DNA of 64,000 nt from Natronospira proteinivora (GTDB taxonomy: Bacteria > Pseudomonadota > Gammaproteobacteria > Natronospirales > Natronospiraceae), in contig NZ_JALJYF010000002.1 in the NCBI RefSeq assembly GCF_024170465.1, positions 1,054,001 through 1,118,000 on the forward strand, given 5' to 3'. Both the position numbers and the translations under genes were made by a program. Shown in pieces: positions 15,825 through 24,171 of this stretch; the stretch's first letter is position 1, and each line of letters starts with the position of its first letter. The notes beneath the pieces are model-generated. The model saw only the letters and a program-made list of their open reading frames with translations. It was not told where the DNA came from and did not search any database.

Positions 15825-16117
15825 GCACGCCTGCCTTGGCGGGCAGCACCCACCAGGCTTGTCTGGGCACGCCTGAGCTTGCGCTTCGCTCAAGCTTTAG
15901 CGCCACTAAAGCATTCGCTCCAGCGCGGCGCTCAGCCGCACCCATCCTGCGCCCAGAGCGTCTCAGGGACGGATTCACAGCGTTCCTGGACAGTTCCACC
16001 CTGTACTCGAGCCGTGAAATTCAAACAGAAACCAATACCCTCAGCTGGTTGTAGCTCGAACCACCTCGTGGGTTTTTACCTGACGTTTTTCCTGCGCTGC
16101 CAGCTTGCGCTAAGCAG
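15825..16117. repeat. Intergenic region with REP-like repeat copy A
   Basis: No gene is visible in these 293 bases between two convergent operons. A GCCTGC/GCGGGC hairpin follows the stop codon at 15829-15844, and AGCTTG/CAAGCT forms another at about 15876-15896. Bases 15949-16018 contain a repeat that reappears, inverted, at 38480-38548: both share GCGCCCAGAGC, then CTGGACAGTTCCACCCTG and CTCGAGCCGTGAA. Bases 16059-16076 (CCAC/GTGG then GTTTTT) could be a weak plus-strand terminator for the pilT cluster. Confidence 0.7.
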
Positions 16118-17032
16118 CTAGTGGAAGAGGCCGGCCTTGTTGGCGGGTTGGTCGGGGGGGAAGACGCTGTTGGCTTCGAAGACCGGGCCGTCCACGCAGA
16201 CCCGTTTCATGGCCGGGCCCTGCTCGGTTTCCACTTGGACCACACAACCGGCACAGCCGCCCACCGCGCAAGCCATGTATTCCTCCAGCGCCACCTGGCA
16301 GGGCAGGCCGTGCTTTTGGGCCAGTCGGGCGGTGGCGGCCAGCATGGGGGTGGGACCACAGGCATGAATCTCCACCTGGGCGTGTTCTTCCGGGGCCAGG
16401 CTGTTAAGCCAATGGTCTGCCAGTTCCGTGACAAAGCCCTCATGACAGCCGGCAAAGCCTGCGCCACTGGCCAGCCGGCAGGGGATGTTCCAGTCCTCCA
16501 GCAAGGGCATGGTGGCAATCACCCCTTCGGGAATGCCGGGCATTAGCAAGGTCGACGGGTGCGGCTTAAAGGGGAAAGGTACTTCCGAGCCGAGGATGGC
16601 AAAGGGCTTTAGGGCCTCGTCGCGGCGCATGCGATCGGCAAGAAAGACCATGGGAGGAATCCCTACCCCGCCGCCGATCAGCAGGGGGCGGCGCCGATCC
16701 GGCCGGGGTTTAAAAGGCTGGCCGATGGGGCCCATCACGCTAAGGGTGTCGCCCACTTTTTGTCCGGCCAGCAGTTGGGTGCCCTTGCCCACCACTTTGT
16801 ACAGGCATTCCACCCAGCCGGCTTCCGCATCCACCCGCATGATGGACAGGGGGCGTCGCATGGCCAAAGCGTCCGAGCAACGGATATGGACAAAGCTTCC
16901 CGGCTCGGCCCGGCGGGCGGTTTCCGGTGCTTGAAAACGCAACACATATTGCTCGGCAGGATGCCGGCTGTGAGCCAGAATCTCGGCGTCCTCGACAAAG
17001 ATGCTGCCACGGTGTTCAGGATGCGTTGTCAT
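16118..17032 (-). CDS. pyrK: Dihydroorotate dehydrogenase electron-transfer subunit
   Basis: A 304-aa flavin and iron-sulphur protein. Residues about 12-105 form the FAD-binding domain (RRPLSIMRVDAEAG with the flavin-binding RxxS pattern). Residues 115-235 form the NAD-binding domain (LLIGGGVGIPPMVFLADRM and ACGPTPMLAATARLA). A [2Fe-2S] site follows with Cys255, Cys260, Cys263 and Cys279 in YMACAVGGCAGC and RVCVDGPVF. PyrK passes electrons from class 1B PyrD to NAD. It overlaps pyrB by four bases, at the operon end, where Pseudomonas has a pyrC-like gene. No pyrD is in the window. A related ferredoxin reductase is the alternative, less likely given the linkage. Confidence 0.88.
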   Translation of the reverse strand: MTTHPEHRGSIFVEDAEILAHSRHPAEQYVLRFQAPETARRAEPGSFVHIRCSDALAMRRPLSIMRVDAEAGWVECLYKVVGKGTQLLAGQKVGDTLSVMGPIGQPFKPRPDRRRPLLIGGGVGIPPMVFLADRMRRDEALKPFAILGSEVPFPFKPHPSTLLMPGIPEGVIATMPLLEDWNIPCRLASGAGFAGCHEGFVTELADHWLNSLAPEEHAQVEIHACGPTPMLAATARLAQKHGLPCQVALEEYMACAVGGCAGCVVQVETEQGPAMKRVCVDGPVFEANSVFPPDQPANKAGLFH

Positions 17033-17949
17033 CGCTGCTTGTCTCCAGAAAAAAGCCAGGCCAGTGCCGCCATTCGCGCCGGTACGCCGTTCTCTACTTG
17101 TTTGAGGATCAGTGAACGGGGCCCGTCCGCCAGGGCGCTATCGATCTCCACCCCCCGGTTCATGGGCCCCGGATGCATGATCTGGGCCTGGGGGGCCCAT
17201 TCGGCGATCCGCGCCTCATTCAGGCCCCAGTGCTCGTGAAAGAGTTCGTTTTCACCGGTGGTCCCTTTGGTCAGTCGCTCCTGCTGGATGCGCAAGGCCA
17301 TGATGACCTGAGCGCCCTGGATGCTGTCCGCCAGTGTATCGCTGAGCGTCGCCTCAGGGGGTACGGTTTCGGGGCGGAAGACGCCGGGCGCGCCCAGACG
17401 CAATCGGTGACAGCCCAGATGCTCAATGGCCTGAAGCCAGGAATTGACCACCCGGGAGTGGCGCAGGTCACCGATAATGCTCAGATCCAGACGCTGGATG
17501 TCATGGCCTTCCCGGGCCAGTGTCAGCAGATCCAGCAGGATCTGGGTGGGATGGTCCCGGGTACCGGCGCCCGCATTGAGCAAATGGCAGCCATCGGGCA
17601 GGGCCCGGGCGGCGGCGTCAATGGCGGCTCTTTCCTCATGCCGCATGACGAACAGACGAACCCCCATGGCGGCCAGGGTGGCCACCGTGTCGGCCACCGT
17701 TTCGCCCTTGCGGCTGGAGCTGCTTTGCATGTCCAGATTGAGTACATCGGCCCCCAGGCGGCGGGCGGCCAGCTCGAAGGAGCAGCGGGTGCGGGTGCTG
17801 GGTTCGTAGAAGAGCATGGCAATAGTTTGACCCTGGAGCAGGTCTTGCCGATGGGTCGGGCCCTGCTTGGCAAAAGCCTGACCATCCGCCACCAGGCGCT
17901 TGAGGGTGTCGGCATCCAGATCCCGGATGCTGAGCAGATGTTGGCTCAT
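17029..17949 (-). CDS. pyrB: Aspartate carbamoyltransferase catalytic chain
   Basis: A 306-aa enzyme forming N-carbamoyl-aspartate from aspartate and carbamoyl phosphate, the committed step of pyrimidine synthesis. The carbamoyl-phosphate signature FYEPSTRTR ends at residue 55, and the HPTQILLDLLT and MHPGPMNRGVEI stretches provide further active-site His and Arg residues. Its start overlaps ruvX by four bases and its end overlaps pyrK by four, so it is tightly coupled. No pyrI follows, and no pyrR attenuator gene lies between ruvX and pyrB, unlike in Pseudomonas. Confidence 0.95.
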   Translation of the reverse strand: MSQHLLSIRDLDADTLKRLVADGQAFAKQGPTHRQDLLQGQTIAMLFYEPSTRTRCSFELAARRLGADVLNLDMQSSSSRKGETVADTVATLAAMGVRLFVMRHEERAAIDAAARALPDGCHLLNAGAGTRDHPTQILLDLLTLAREGHDIQRLDLSIIGDLRHSRVVNSWLQAIEHLGCHRLRLGAPGVFRPETVPPEATLSDTLADSIQGAQVIMALRIQQERLTKGTTGENELFHEHWGLNEARIAEWAPQAQIMHPGPMNRGVEIDSALADGPRSLILKQVENGVPARMAALAWLFSGDKQR

Positions 17950-18407
17950 GTCTCGTCCTTTCCGATCAACTCTCCGCCACCGCCCAGGGCATCCTGCAAT
18001 ATGCAGACTGCGGCCCAGTCATCAATGGCCGCCCCGGCCGGGCGGCGGTCGCCCATGATAGTGGCCATCTCCCGCGCGGCCTGGGAGCTCAAGGCCTCAT
18101 CCAGGCCGTAAATCGGCCGTTCAAAGCGACCGTGTAACTGTCGGGCAAAGCGCCTTACTCGCGGCGTGAGGTCATTGTCCGTACCGTCGGCGTGACGCGG
18201 AAGGCCCACCACCAGGGCCACCGGTCGCCATTCCTGAATCAGGGCCTCGATGGCGGACCAATCCGGTTTACCCTGATCGCAGGCCACGATTTTAAGGGGG
18301 TTGGCCTGGGCCGTCAGGGTTTGCCCCACTGCTACGCCGATTCTCTTCAAGCCGTAATCAAAGCCCAGCCAGGTGCCTTGGGGCCGAGCGCGGGATGGGC
18401 TATTCAT
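17946..18407 (-). CDS. ruvX: RuvX/YqgF Holliday-junction resolvase-like protein
   Basis: A 153-aa protein of the YqgF RNase H-like fold. The N-terminal strand GTWLGFDYGLKRIGVAVGQTLT gives the catalytic Asp of the fold; ALVVGLPRHADGTDNDLT and the final DDWAAVCILQDAL supply the other acidic residues. In bacteria this family acts in pre-16S rRNA 5' end processing and is a candidate junction resolvase. The ATG at 18407 overlaps the yqgE stop codon by four bases, which decides it against the longer frame from 18473. Confidence 0.92.
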   Translation of the reverse strand: MNSPSRARPQGTWLGFDYGLKRIGVAVGQTLTAQANPLKIVACDQGKPDWSAIEALIQEWRPVALVVGLPRHADGTDNDLTPRVRRFARQLHGRFERPIYGLDEALSSQAAREMATIMGDRRPAGAAIDDWAAVCILQDALGGGGELIGKDET

Positions 18408-18970
18408 GCGGTGCCGGATTGACCGCTTAATCGATGGATGTCCACGCCCATGTTGCGGGCGGCCTCGCGCCAACGTTCAGCTGGTGGTACATCGAACAGG
18501 ATGCGTGGGTCGGCCGGACTGCTCAGCCAAGCGTTTTCCGTGATCTCCTGTTCCAGTTGGCCGGCTTCCCAGCCGGCATAGCCCAGAGCCACAAAGCTGC
18601 GATCAGGCCCCTTGCCCTCGGCAATGGCTGCCAGGATATCCCGTGAACTGGTCACGCCCAACTCGTCCCCCAAGTCTAGGGTAGCCTCCCAGTTCCCCAC
18701 TGGCTGGTGGATGACAAAGCCCCGTTCTCTTTCCACCGGCCCACCGCTGAACAGCACCTGTTCGCCAATGGCTGGATCCTGCTGCTCAAGTTCCAGCTGT
18801 TCCAGCACATCCAGCAGGTGAATATCATCCAGGGGACGGTTGACGGTAATCCCCAGGGCGCCATCGCTGTTGTGTTCACAGATCAGGGTCACCGAATGAT
18901 GGAAGTTGGGATCACCCAGCGCCGGCATGGCGATGAGAAAGTGTCCGTTGAGGAAGTCCTGTTGGCTCAT
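18404..18970 (-). CDS. yqgE: YqgE/AlgH family protein
   Basis: A 188-aa cytoplasmic protein with the family opening FLNGHFLIAMPALGDPNFHHSVTLICEHN (residues 6-34; split here by position only), then ALGITVNRPLDDIHLLDVL and VLFSGGPVERERGFVIH. AlgH was first linked to alginate control in Pseudomonas, but the molecular role is unknown. The gene is next to ruvX in most gammaproteobacteria, and the four-base overlap here agrees. An 81-base gap separates it from tonB upstream. Confidence 0.94.
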   Translation of the reverse strand: MSQQDFLNGHFLIAMPALGDPNFHHSVTLICEHNSDGALGITVNRPLDDIHLLDVLEQLELEQQDPAIGEQVLFSGGPVERERGFVIHQPVGNWEATLDLGDELGVTSSRDILAAIAEGKGPDRSFVALGYAGWEAGQLEQEITENAWLSSPADPRILFDVPPAERWREAARNMGVDIHRLSGQSGTA

Positions 18971-19051
18971 GATCGGCGGAATCCGCGGCTTTAGCCTTTG
19001 TATGCGAAGGCGCCATTCTATCAGGCCAAGGCCGATGAAGTCCCAGATGGA

Positions 19052-19990
19052 TCAGGGGTCGGAGACGTGGACACCGGAGCGAATCGTGCGATCGGTACCG
19101 AATTCCCAGCGATAGACAAAGCGCAGCACATCGGTGTCTTCCCGGATGCTGTCGGGAAAGGGGGGGAAGGGCGCGGCCATGCGCACGATCTGGGTGGCCG
19201 CGCGATCCAGCACCGGGTGTCCGGAGCTTGAACGGGGGCGGATCTCCTTCAGGGTACCGTCCGCACCCACGGCCACCTCCAGGGAGAGTACACCGGTCAG
19301 GTCCGAGCGGCGGGCCTCTTCGGGGTAATGCTCATTGCCCACTTCTTCCACTCGCTGGCGCCATTCTTCCAGATAGCGGGCGAATCGGGATTCCCGGGTG
19401 TTGACGGAAATGAAGGTTTCCCGCGGGTCGTCGCTATGGGCCAATGGCTGGCGGTCGTCGTCGCTGATGGGGTCGGCCTGTTCCGCGCCGTCGGTCAGTA
19501 GTCGGGCCAGCTGCAAGGGTTGGCGGGTGTTATGGGGGCTGGTGGCCGCGGTCCGGGTCTGCTGGGGGCTGTTTTCGGCCGTCAGCAGGGGATCGCTTTC
19601 CGGCTCCGGCGTCAGCGTATCCAGGCTATCCGGGGACTCGCTGCCGTCCACGCTGTCCACCTCGGTTTCTTCGGCCCAGCCTTCTTCCAGGCCCGGGTTG
19701 GGGAGCTGGTCGAGGGTGGATTGGGCCGATTCCGGTCGCACCCGTTCTTCAATATTGCCGGCCCCCCGTTGATCTGCCTGGGCCAGATAATCGGCCTGAT
19801 CCGGCGGGGTCTCGTCCGGGGTGGCCACCAGGGTGACTTCCAGGGTATTGGCCAGGGCATCCTGGCGGTCTTCACCGCCGAAGCTGATGCCCAGGATGAT
19901 CATGCCATGCAGCAGGGCGGCCAGAAACAGGGTGGTAAACAGCCGGTCCCTGGACTGGGGGCGCAGTTTGACAACTTCCACCTTGCGCAT
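19052..19990 (-). CDS. tonB: Energy transducer TonB
   Basis: A 312-aa inner-membrane protein that couples the proton-motive force to outer-membrane transporters. The N-terminal anchor LFTTLFLAALLHGMIILGISF (residues 17-37) has the His found in ExbB/D-interacting helices. A long acidic, Ser/Pro/Gln-rich linker spans residues 45-210. The TonB domain follows: YPEEARRSDLTGVLSLEVAV near residues 219-238, then LDRAATQIVRMAAPFPPFPD and a final FVYRWEF. No exbB or exbD is adjacent. Its position between gshB and yqgE matches the Pseudomonas order. Confidence 0.92.
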   Translation of the reverse strand: MRKVEVVKLRPQSRDRLFTTLFLAALLHGMIILGISFGGEDRQDALANTLEVTLVATPDETPPDQADYLAQADQRGAGNIEERVRPESAQSTLDQLPNPGLEEGWAEETEVDSVDGSESPDSLDTLTPEPESDPLLTAENSPQQTRTAATSPHNTRQPLQLARLLTDGAEQADPISDDDRQPLAHSDDPRETFISVNTRESRFARYLEEWRQRVEEVGNEHYPEEARRSDLTGVLSLEVAVGADGTLKEIRPRSSSGHPVLDRAATQIVRMAAPFPPFPDSIREDTDVLRFVYRWEFGTDRTIRSGVHVSDP

Positions 19991-19997
19991 GCCGTGT

Positions 19998-20522
19998 TTA
20001 TCTCCTTGCCTCGGCCTGGTTCAGCCATTTCAGGGTTTCGACCGCAATCAAGCCGGTTATTATCCCCAGGGGCAGGGCGGCGGCCAACAGGAAAGGCGCC
20101 AGGTTCCACAGCCCCGGATGGGGGATAAAAACCAGCCAGGCGATGAGCAATTGTCCCCCAATATGGGCCATTGATGCCATAGCCGCCATGCCCACCGGCC
20201 CCAGACCCCATCGCATCAGGGGGTTGGCCAGGCCCATGACGGTCAGGCTCAACAGACCACCGCTCAGACTCAGGGCGAAGGCCGGGGTGAGAAAAGTGCC
20301 AATGAGCAGGCTGGCCCCCACAATCCGCAGCAGTGTGACCCAGGCCGCCATGCGCCAGCCGTAGCGAAACAGCACAATCAGGGTAATGACATTGGCCAGG
20401 CCCGGCCGTAAGCCCGGCAGGGGGCTGGGAATGGCGGTTTCCAGCACATGGATGGCCACCGCCAGCGCCGCGAAACCCACCACCAGTCGATCCCGGCTGG
20501 CCTCAGTAATGGAGGCTGTCAT
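19998..20522 (-). CDS. Gx transporter family membrane protein
   Basis: A 174-aa polytopic membrane protein of the heptaprenyl diphosphate synthase component I / Gx transporter group. PLPGLRPGLANVITLIVLFRYG near residues 34-55 is the conserved motif; four or five helices follow, such as ALSLSGGLLSLTVMGL and LLIAWLVFI. The family resembles small substrate-binding S-components and is often found with NusG domain II proteins, as here. The substrate is unknown. The ATG at 20522 overlaps the NusG II gene by 20 bases. It ends seven bases before tonB. Confidence 0.85.
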   Translation of the reverse strand: MTASITEASRDRLVVGFAALAVAIHVLETAIPSPLPGLRPGLANVITLIVLFRYGWRMAAWVTLLRIVGASLLIGTFLTPAFALSLSGGLLSLTVMGLANPLMRWGLGPVGMAAMASMAHIGGQLLIAWLVFIPHPGLWNLAPFLLAAALPLGIITGLIAVETLKWLNQAEARR

Positions 20523-20874
20523 AGGCGGTCTCCCTTCCCTGCAATCGAATATGCAGTCGGTTGGGGACACAATTGATGGTGGCACCGGCCTGTTCCTGCC
20601 AGCCCTGACGCATGCAGAGACGGTGAGGACAGGGGGCCTGGGTGATCCGGATCCGGCCGTCTCGAACGGCCAACCGGCTTTCCCCCAGCGGGCCGTTGAC
20701 TGCATATTCCCCGTCCTGGTTCAACGCCAGGCTGCCATGCCGTTCGCCGTCCAGATAGAGGTGGGCCTCTCCGGCTGCCGGGCCGCCGAGACTGGCCGCC
20801 AGCCAGAAACCCAGGCCCAGCCCCAGCAAGGCGATGACCGTGATGTCGAGGACTGAGATCCGTGAACGGCTCAT
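20503..20874 (-). CDS. NusG domain II-containing protein
   Basis: A 123-aa protein anchored by one N-terminal helix (ITVIALLGLGLGFWLAASLGG) with a periplasmic NusG II domain: an acid-rich strand region, then ITQAPCPHRLCMRQGW and TINCVPNRLHIRLQG. The CPHRLC pair and the later Cys are typical of this family. These proteins accompany Gx transporters and ApbE in flavin-related clusters; the biochemical role is not known. It overlaps apbE by four bases and the Gx transporter gene by 20. Confidence 0.88.
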   Translation of the reverse strand: MSRSRISVLDITVIALLGLGLGFWLAASLGGPAAGEAHLYLDGERHGSLALNQDGEYAVNGPLGESRLAVRDGRIRITQAPCPHRLCMRQGWQEQAGATINCVPNRLHIRLQGRETAYDSLHY

Positions 20875-21911
20875 GGCAGGGTGCGCTCCCTGATCTCGGG
20901 CTGACGGTGGGGGAAGTCCAGCCGGGGGGCCAGTTCGGGCGTGACTTCCACTTGGCCTTCATGAGTGACGATCATTACCTGTCGGACCTGCATTCGGGCG
21001 GCAATAGCGGGCCAGTGTTCGGGGCCGGCCACGAACAGAGCGGTGGCGGCCGCATCCGCCCGGGCACAATCCCGCGCCACCACGGTAGCCGAGGCAGTGC
21101 CTCGGGCCGGGCGACCGTATTCCGGGTGGAGCAGGTGGTGAAAGCGTTCCCCGCCGTACTCGAAATCCCGTTCATAGTCGCCGGAGGTCAGCAGACACTC
21201 GCCATCGGCCACCTCCAGGCCGGCCAGCACCTGCTCGCCCCGGGGGTCGATAATGCCGATCCGCCAGGGGCGCTGCCCGGCCTCGCCGAGTACCAGCACA
21301 TCGCCTCCCAGGTTGATAATGCCGGAGGTGATGCCCTTTTCGGGCAATAGCTGCTTGAGCTGGTCCAGGGTCACCCCCTTGATCAGCCCGCCCAGGTCCA
21401 GTCGCAGGCCCGGTCTAGGGACATGCAGTCGATTCCCTTCCAGTCTCAGTTCTTCCATTGTCGGCAGTGCTGCCAGCAAGGTGCTTAGTTCTGTCTCTGT
21501 TGGCGGCGGGCTAGCATCCGGTCGTGGCTGGCGATGAAAGCCCCAGGCTTCCACCAGGTTGCCCAGGCCGGGGTGGAAATAACCCTGGCTGTCCCGGCCC
21601 AGTTCAAAGGCTTTGTCCAATACCGGTGCAAGGGTGTCGGGTACGGTCACTTGCCCTGAGCCGGCCAGGGCTTCATTCAGCTCGCCCAGTTCGCCACTGC
21701 CCCAGGCATCCCAGCGTTGCTGCCATGTCTCGAAGCGGGGCGCCAGTGATTGCCGGGCGGCGTCGGCATCTCCCTGTACTGTCAGTTCAATCCGGGTCCC
21801 CATGGCATAGAAGTGGCTGTGCTCGGGCTCAGCGGCCGGCTCGCAGGCCATCACCGGCAGAATCAAACCCGATACCAGTAGCCAGACCGGAATGGTGGGG
21901 TGGCGATTCAT
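20871..21911 (-). CDS. apbE: FAD:protein FMN transferase, lipoprotein form
   Basis: A 346-aa enzyme that transfers FMN from FAD to a Thr or Ser of periplasmic flavoproteins. From the ATG at 21911 (GAGGG before it) the sequence opens as a lipoprotein signal ending LPVMAC, Cys23, so the protein is tethered to the membrane. Recognisable parts are HFYAMGTRIELTVQGD, LDLGGLIKGVTLDQ, IINLGGDVLVLG and a C-terminal ARADAAATALFVAGPE with metal-binding residues. Starts at 21920 and 21956 are possible. It lies between gshB and the NusG II gene. The usual substrates (RnfG, NqrB/C) are not in the window. Confidence 0.93.
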   Translation of the reverse strand: MNRHPTIPVWLLVSGLILPVMACEPAAEPEHSHFYAMGTRIELTVQGDADAARQSLAPRFETWQQRWDAWGSGELGELNEALAGSGQVTVPDTLAPVLDKAFELGRDSQGYFHPGLGNLVEAWGFHRQPRPDASPPPTETELSTLLAALPTMEELRLEGNRLHVPRPGLRLDLGGLIKGVTLDQLKQLLPEKGITSGIINLGGDVLVLGEAGQRPWRIGIIDPRGEQVLAGLEVADGECLLTSGDYERDFEYGGERFHHLLHPEYGRPARGTASATVVARDCARADAAATALFVAGPEHWPAIAARMQVRQVMIVTHEGQVEVTPELAPRLDFPHRQPEIRERTLP

Positions 21912-21924
21912 CGCCCTCATGGGG

Positions 21925-22896
21925 TCAGGCCCAACCGGCCTGGCGGGCAAGGGCATCCATCAGTTCGCCCGCGATATTGCTGCCGTAGAGCTTATCCAGT
22001 TCCCGGATACAGGTGGGGCTCGTGACATTGATTTCGGTGACATAGTCGCCGATTACATCAAGCCCCACGAAGGTCAGCCCCTTGTCTCGCATGACCGGGC
22101 CAATCCGCTCACACAGCCAGTGATCCCGTTCACTCAGCTCCACGCCCTGTCCCCGGCCGCCGGCGGCCAGGTTGCCCCGGCTTTCCCCTTCCGCGGGAAT
22201 GCGGGCCAGCGCCGGGCCCGTGGGGTGGCCGTCCACCAGCAGGATGCGTTTGTCGCCCTCACGGATGGCGGGCAGGTAGCTCTGCACCAGGGCATAACGC
22301 TGTCCTTCCCGGGTCAAATGGTCCAGGACCACGCTGGTGTTGTTGTCACCGTCGGCCAGAATGAAGATATCCCGGCCCCCCATGCCATCCAGGGGCTTGA
22401 GAACCGCCTTGCCCTGCTCCCGGATGAAAGCGCGCAGGCGGGATCGGTCCCGGGTGATGACGGTGGGCGGGCAGCACTCGGGGAACCAGGCGGTGTAAAC
22501 CTTTTCGCTCACATCCCGCAGACTGGCCGGGCGGTTGACCACCCGAACCCCTTCCTCCTCGGCCCGCTCCAGGATGTAGGTGGCATAGATGTATTCCATA
22601 TCAAAGGGTGGATCCTTGCGCATCAGCAGGCCGTCCAGTTCGCTCAGTGGCCCTTCCTGGGTCTCGCCCAGATCGAACCAGTCATGATTGTCATCGCGCA
22701 CTGTGATCGAATGGTAACGCCCCATGGGCCGGCCATTGTCCAGGTAGAGATCCGCCAGGGTGAGGTAATACAGTGACCAGCCCCGACGCTGGATTTCCAG
22801 CATCATGGCCAGGGTGCTGTCCTTGTAGGGCGTAATGCCCTGAATGGGGTCCATGACCACGCCGATGCGGGGAGTCTTGCTACTGCCATCGCCCAT
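21925..22896 (-). CDS. gshB: Glutathione synthetase
   Basis: A 323-aa ATP-grasp enzyme adding glycine to gamma-glutamylcysteine. Conserved stretches are GVVMDPIQGITPYKDSTLAM at the N-terminus, KPLDGMGGRDIFIL near residue 157 (ATP-binding loop), and GLDVIGDYVTEINVTSPTCI at the C-terminal metal and ATP site. The ATG at 22896 has AAGGAAG upstream; the frame extends to 22917 without support. It is the first gene of the long minus-strand run to pyrK, and it faces pilG across about 420 bases, as in Pseudomonas. Confidence 0.95.
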   Translation of the reverse strand: MGDGSSKTPRIGVVMDPIQGITPYKDSTLAMMLEIQRRGWSLYYLTLADLYLDNGRPMGRYHSITVRDDNHDWFDLGETQEGPLSELDGLLMRKDPPFDMEYIYATYILERAEEEGVRVVNRPASLRDVSEKVYTAWFPECCPPTVITRDRSRLRAFIREQGKAVLKPLDGMGGRDIFILADGDNNTSVVLDHLTREGQRYALVQSYLPAIREGDKRILLVDGHPTGPALARIPAEGESRGNLAAGGRGQGVELSERDHWLCERIGPVMRDKGLTFVGLDVIGDYVTEINVTSPTCIRELDKLYGSNIAGELMDALARQAGWA

Positions 22897-23319
22897 GCTG
22901 CTTCCTTTTGCCAACAATGGATGTGGGGGCCAACGCTTCCGAAAGCGCCTAATGCTCGGTACAGTGTACCTTCATGTGTCCAGAGCAGTGGATCTGAACC
23001 CGCCTGCGATGGACCAGGAATCGAAAAAACCAACAAGATTCCGCGGCGTTCCGTGAACGAGTTCAAGGGAATTTTGTGGATTGTTCGCTAATATTATGAT
23101 AGAACGCGATAATATTGGTGACATCTTCTGGTAAAACCGAACCAGGGGACGGGGATTCGACATAGCGTGGGGCGGTTTTCGACACCAAAATGACGTACAG
23201 TGTCTTACAAGGGGCCGCCCCAGGGGGGGTGACGAGATATGATTCGCACGGAGGCCGCCTCTGCCGAAAGGGCAAGCGAGACAGCACGCCCGCCAGTCAA
23301 CCAATCCAGGATGCGCAAC
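22897..23319. other. Divergent promoter region of gshB and pilG
   Basis: About 420 bases without a convincing gene. An AT-rich patch at 23066-23120 is the likely promoter area and contains the dyad listed separately. Bases 23239-23319 are open in the pilG frame but do not match PilG proteins, so I treat them as leader. Confidence 0.5.
23074..23116 (+). promoter_or_regulatory. AT-rich dyad and putative promoter upstream of pilG
   Basis: AATATTA (23090-23096) and TAATATT (23110-23116) are exact complements 13 bases apart in otherwise G+C-rich DNA. TATGAT at 23095-23100 could be a -10 element, with TTGTGG at 23074-23079 as a -35 at a short 15-base spacing. The dyad would overlap the start site and may be an operator. 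Which regulator binds cannot be told. Confidence 0.4.
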
Positions 23320-23730
23320 ATGATGGAGGTGCCGGTGGCGAATGAGGGTGATCTGACTGGGCTCAAGGTTCTGGTCATTGACGATAGCAAGACCATTCGC
23401 CGCACGGCTGAAACCTTGCTCAAGAAGGCTGGCTGTGAAGTGCTTACCGCAGTGGACGGCTTCGAGGCCTTGTCCATTATCGCCGAATCCAGGCCGGATA
23501 TTATCTTCGTGGACATCATGATGCCGCGTCTGGACGGTTACCAGACCTGTGCCTTGATCAAGCGAAATACCAGTTTTCGGGCGACTCCGGTGATCATGCT
23601 CTCCAGCAAAGATGGTCTGTTTGACCGGGCGCGGGGACGAATCGTTGGCTCGGAGGAGTACCTTACCAAGCCTTTTACCCGGGATGAGCTTTTGGGGGCG
23701 ATCGAGAATCATGTGCGCCGCACGGCTTGA
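23320..23730 (+). CDS. pilG: Pil-Chp response regulator PilG
   Basis: A 136-aa single receiver domain. The acidic pair is in VLVIDDSKTIRRTAETLLKK, the phospho-acceptor is Asp65 in IIFVDIMMPRLDGYQTCALI, and MLSSKDG with the later YLTKPF supply the Thr/Ser and Lys switch residues. The sequence is very close to Pseudomonas PilG, which is phosphorylated by ChpA and promotes pilus extension and cAMP production. I chose the ATG at 23320 (AGGA eight bases before); a GTG at 23335 behind GGAGGT is a good alternative, and 23239 is too long for the family. First gene of the pilGHIJ-chpA-chpC run. Confidence 0.93.
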   Translation: MMEVPVANEGDLTGLKVLVIDDSKTIRRTAETLLKKAGCEVLTAVDGFEALSIIAESRPDIIFVDIMMPRLDGYQTCALIKRNTSFRATPVIMLSSKDGLFDRARGRIVGSEEYLTKPFTRDELLGAIENHVRRTA

Positions 23731-23799
23731 TCATGCTTTCGGCAAATTGACTAGGCAGTACTTTTAACTTATCGCAACGGATTTTGGAGGAACAGGCTG

Positions 23800-24165
23800 A
23801 TGGCGACGGTGTTGATCGTTGATGACTCCCCCACAGAGGTGCATGTATTTAAGACCCAGCTTGAAAAACATGGTTATGACGCCATTTCCGCCGAAAATGG
23901 CGAGGAAGGCCTGGAAAAGGCCCGCGCTGAGAAGCCGGACGCCATCATCATGGACGTGGTCATGCCGGGAATGAGTGGCTTCCAAGCTACTCGTCAACTG
24001 GCCAAGGATGAATCCACCCGGGACATCCCGGTGATTATCATCACCACCAAAGATCAGGAAACCGACAAGATCTGGGGCATGCGCCAGGGTGCCATCGCCT
24101 ATCTGGTCAAGCCGGTGAAGGAAGAAGCCCTGATCGATAAGGTGAAAGAGGTGCTGGAGAGCTAA
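23800..24165 (+). CDS. pilH: Pil-Chp response regulator PilH
   Basis: A 121-aa CheY-like protein. Asp52 in IIMDVVMPGMSG is the phosphorylation site, ATVLIVDDSPTEVHVF holds the acidic pocket, and ITTKDQETDKIWGMRQGA with AYLVKPV completes the receiver. PilH works opposite to PilG in twitching and cAMP control. GGAGGAACAG precedes the ATG. It lies 69 bases after pilG and six before pilI. Confidence 0.94.
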   Translation: MATVLIVDDSPTEVHVFKTQLEKHGYDAISAENGEEGLEKARAEKPDAIIMDVVMPGMSGFQATRQLAKDESTRDIPVIIITTKDQETDKIWGMRQGAIAYLVKPVKEEALIDKVKEVLES

Positions 24166-24171
24166 GTCACC

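Noticed and set aside
16059-16076. Firm terminator for the pilT cluster
   Set aside because: The stem is only four base pairs, so I mention it as weak within the intergenic entry rather than as a separate terminator.
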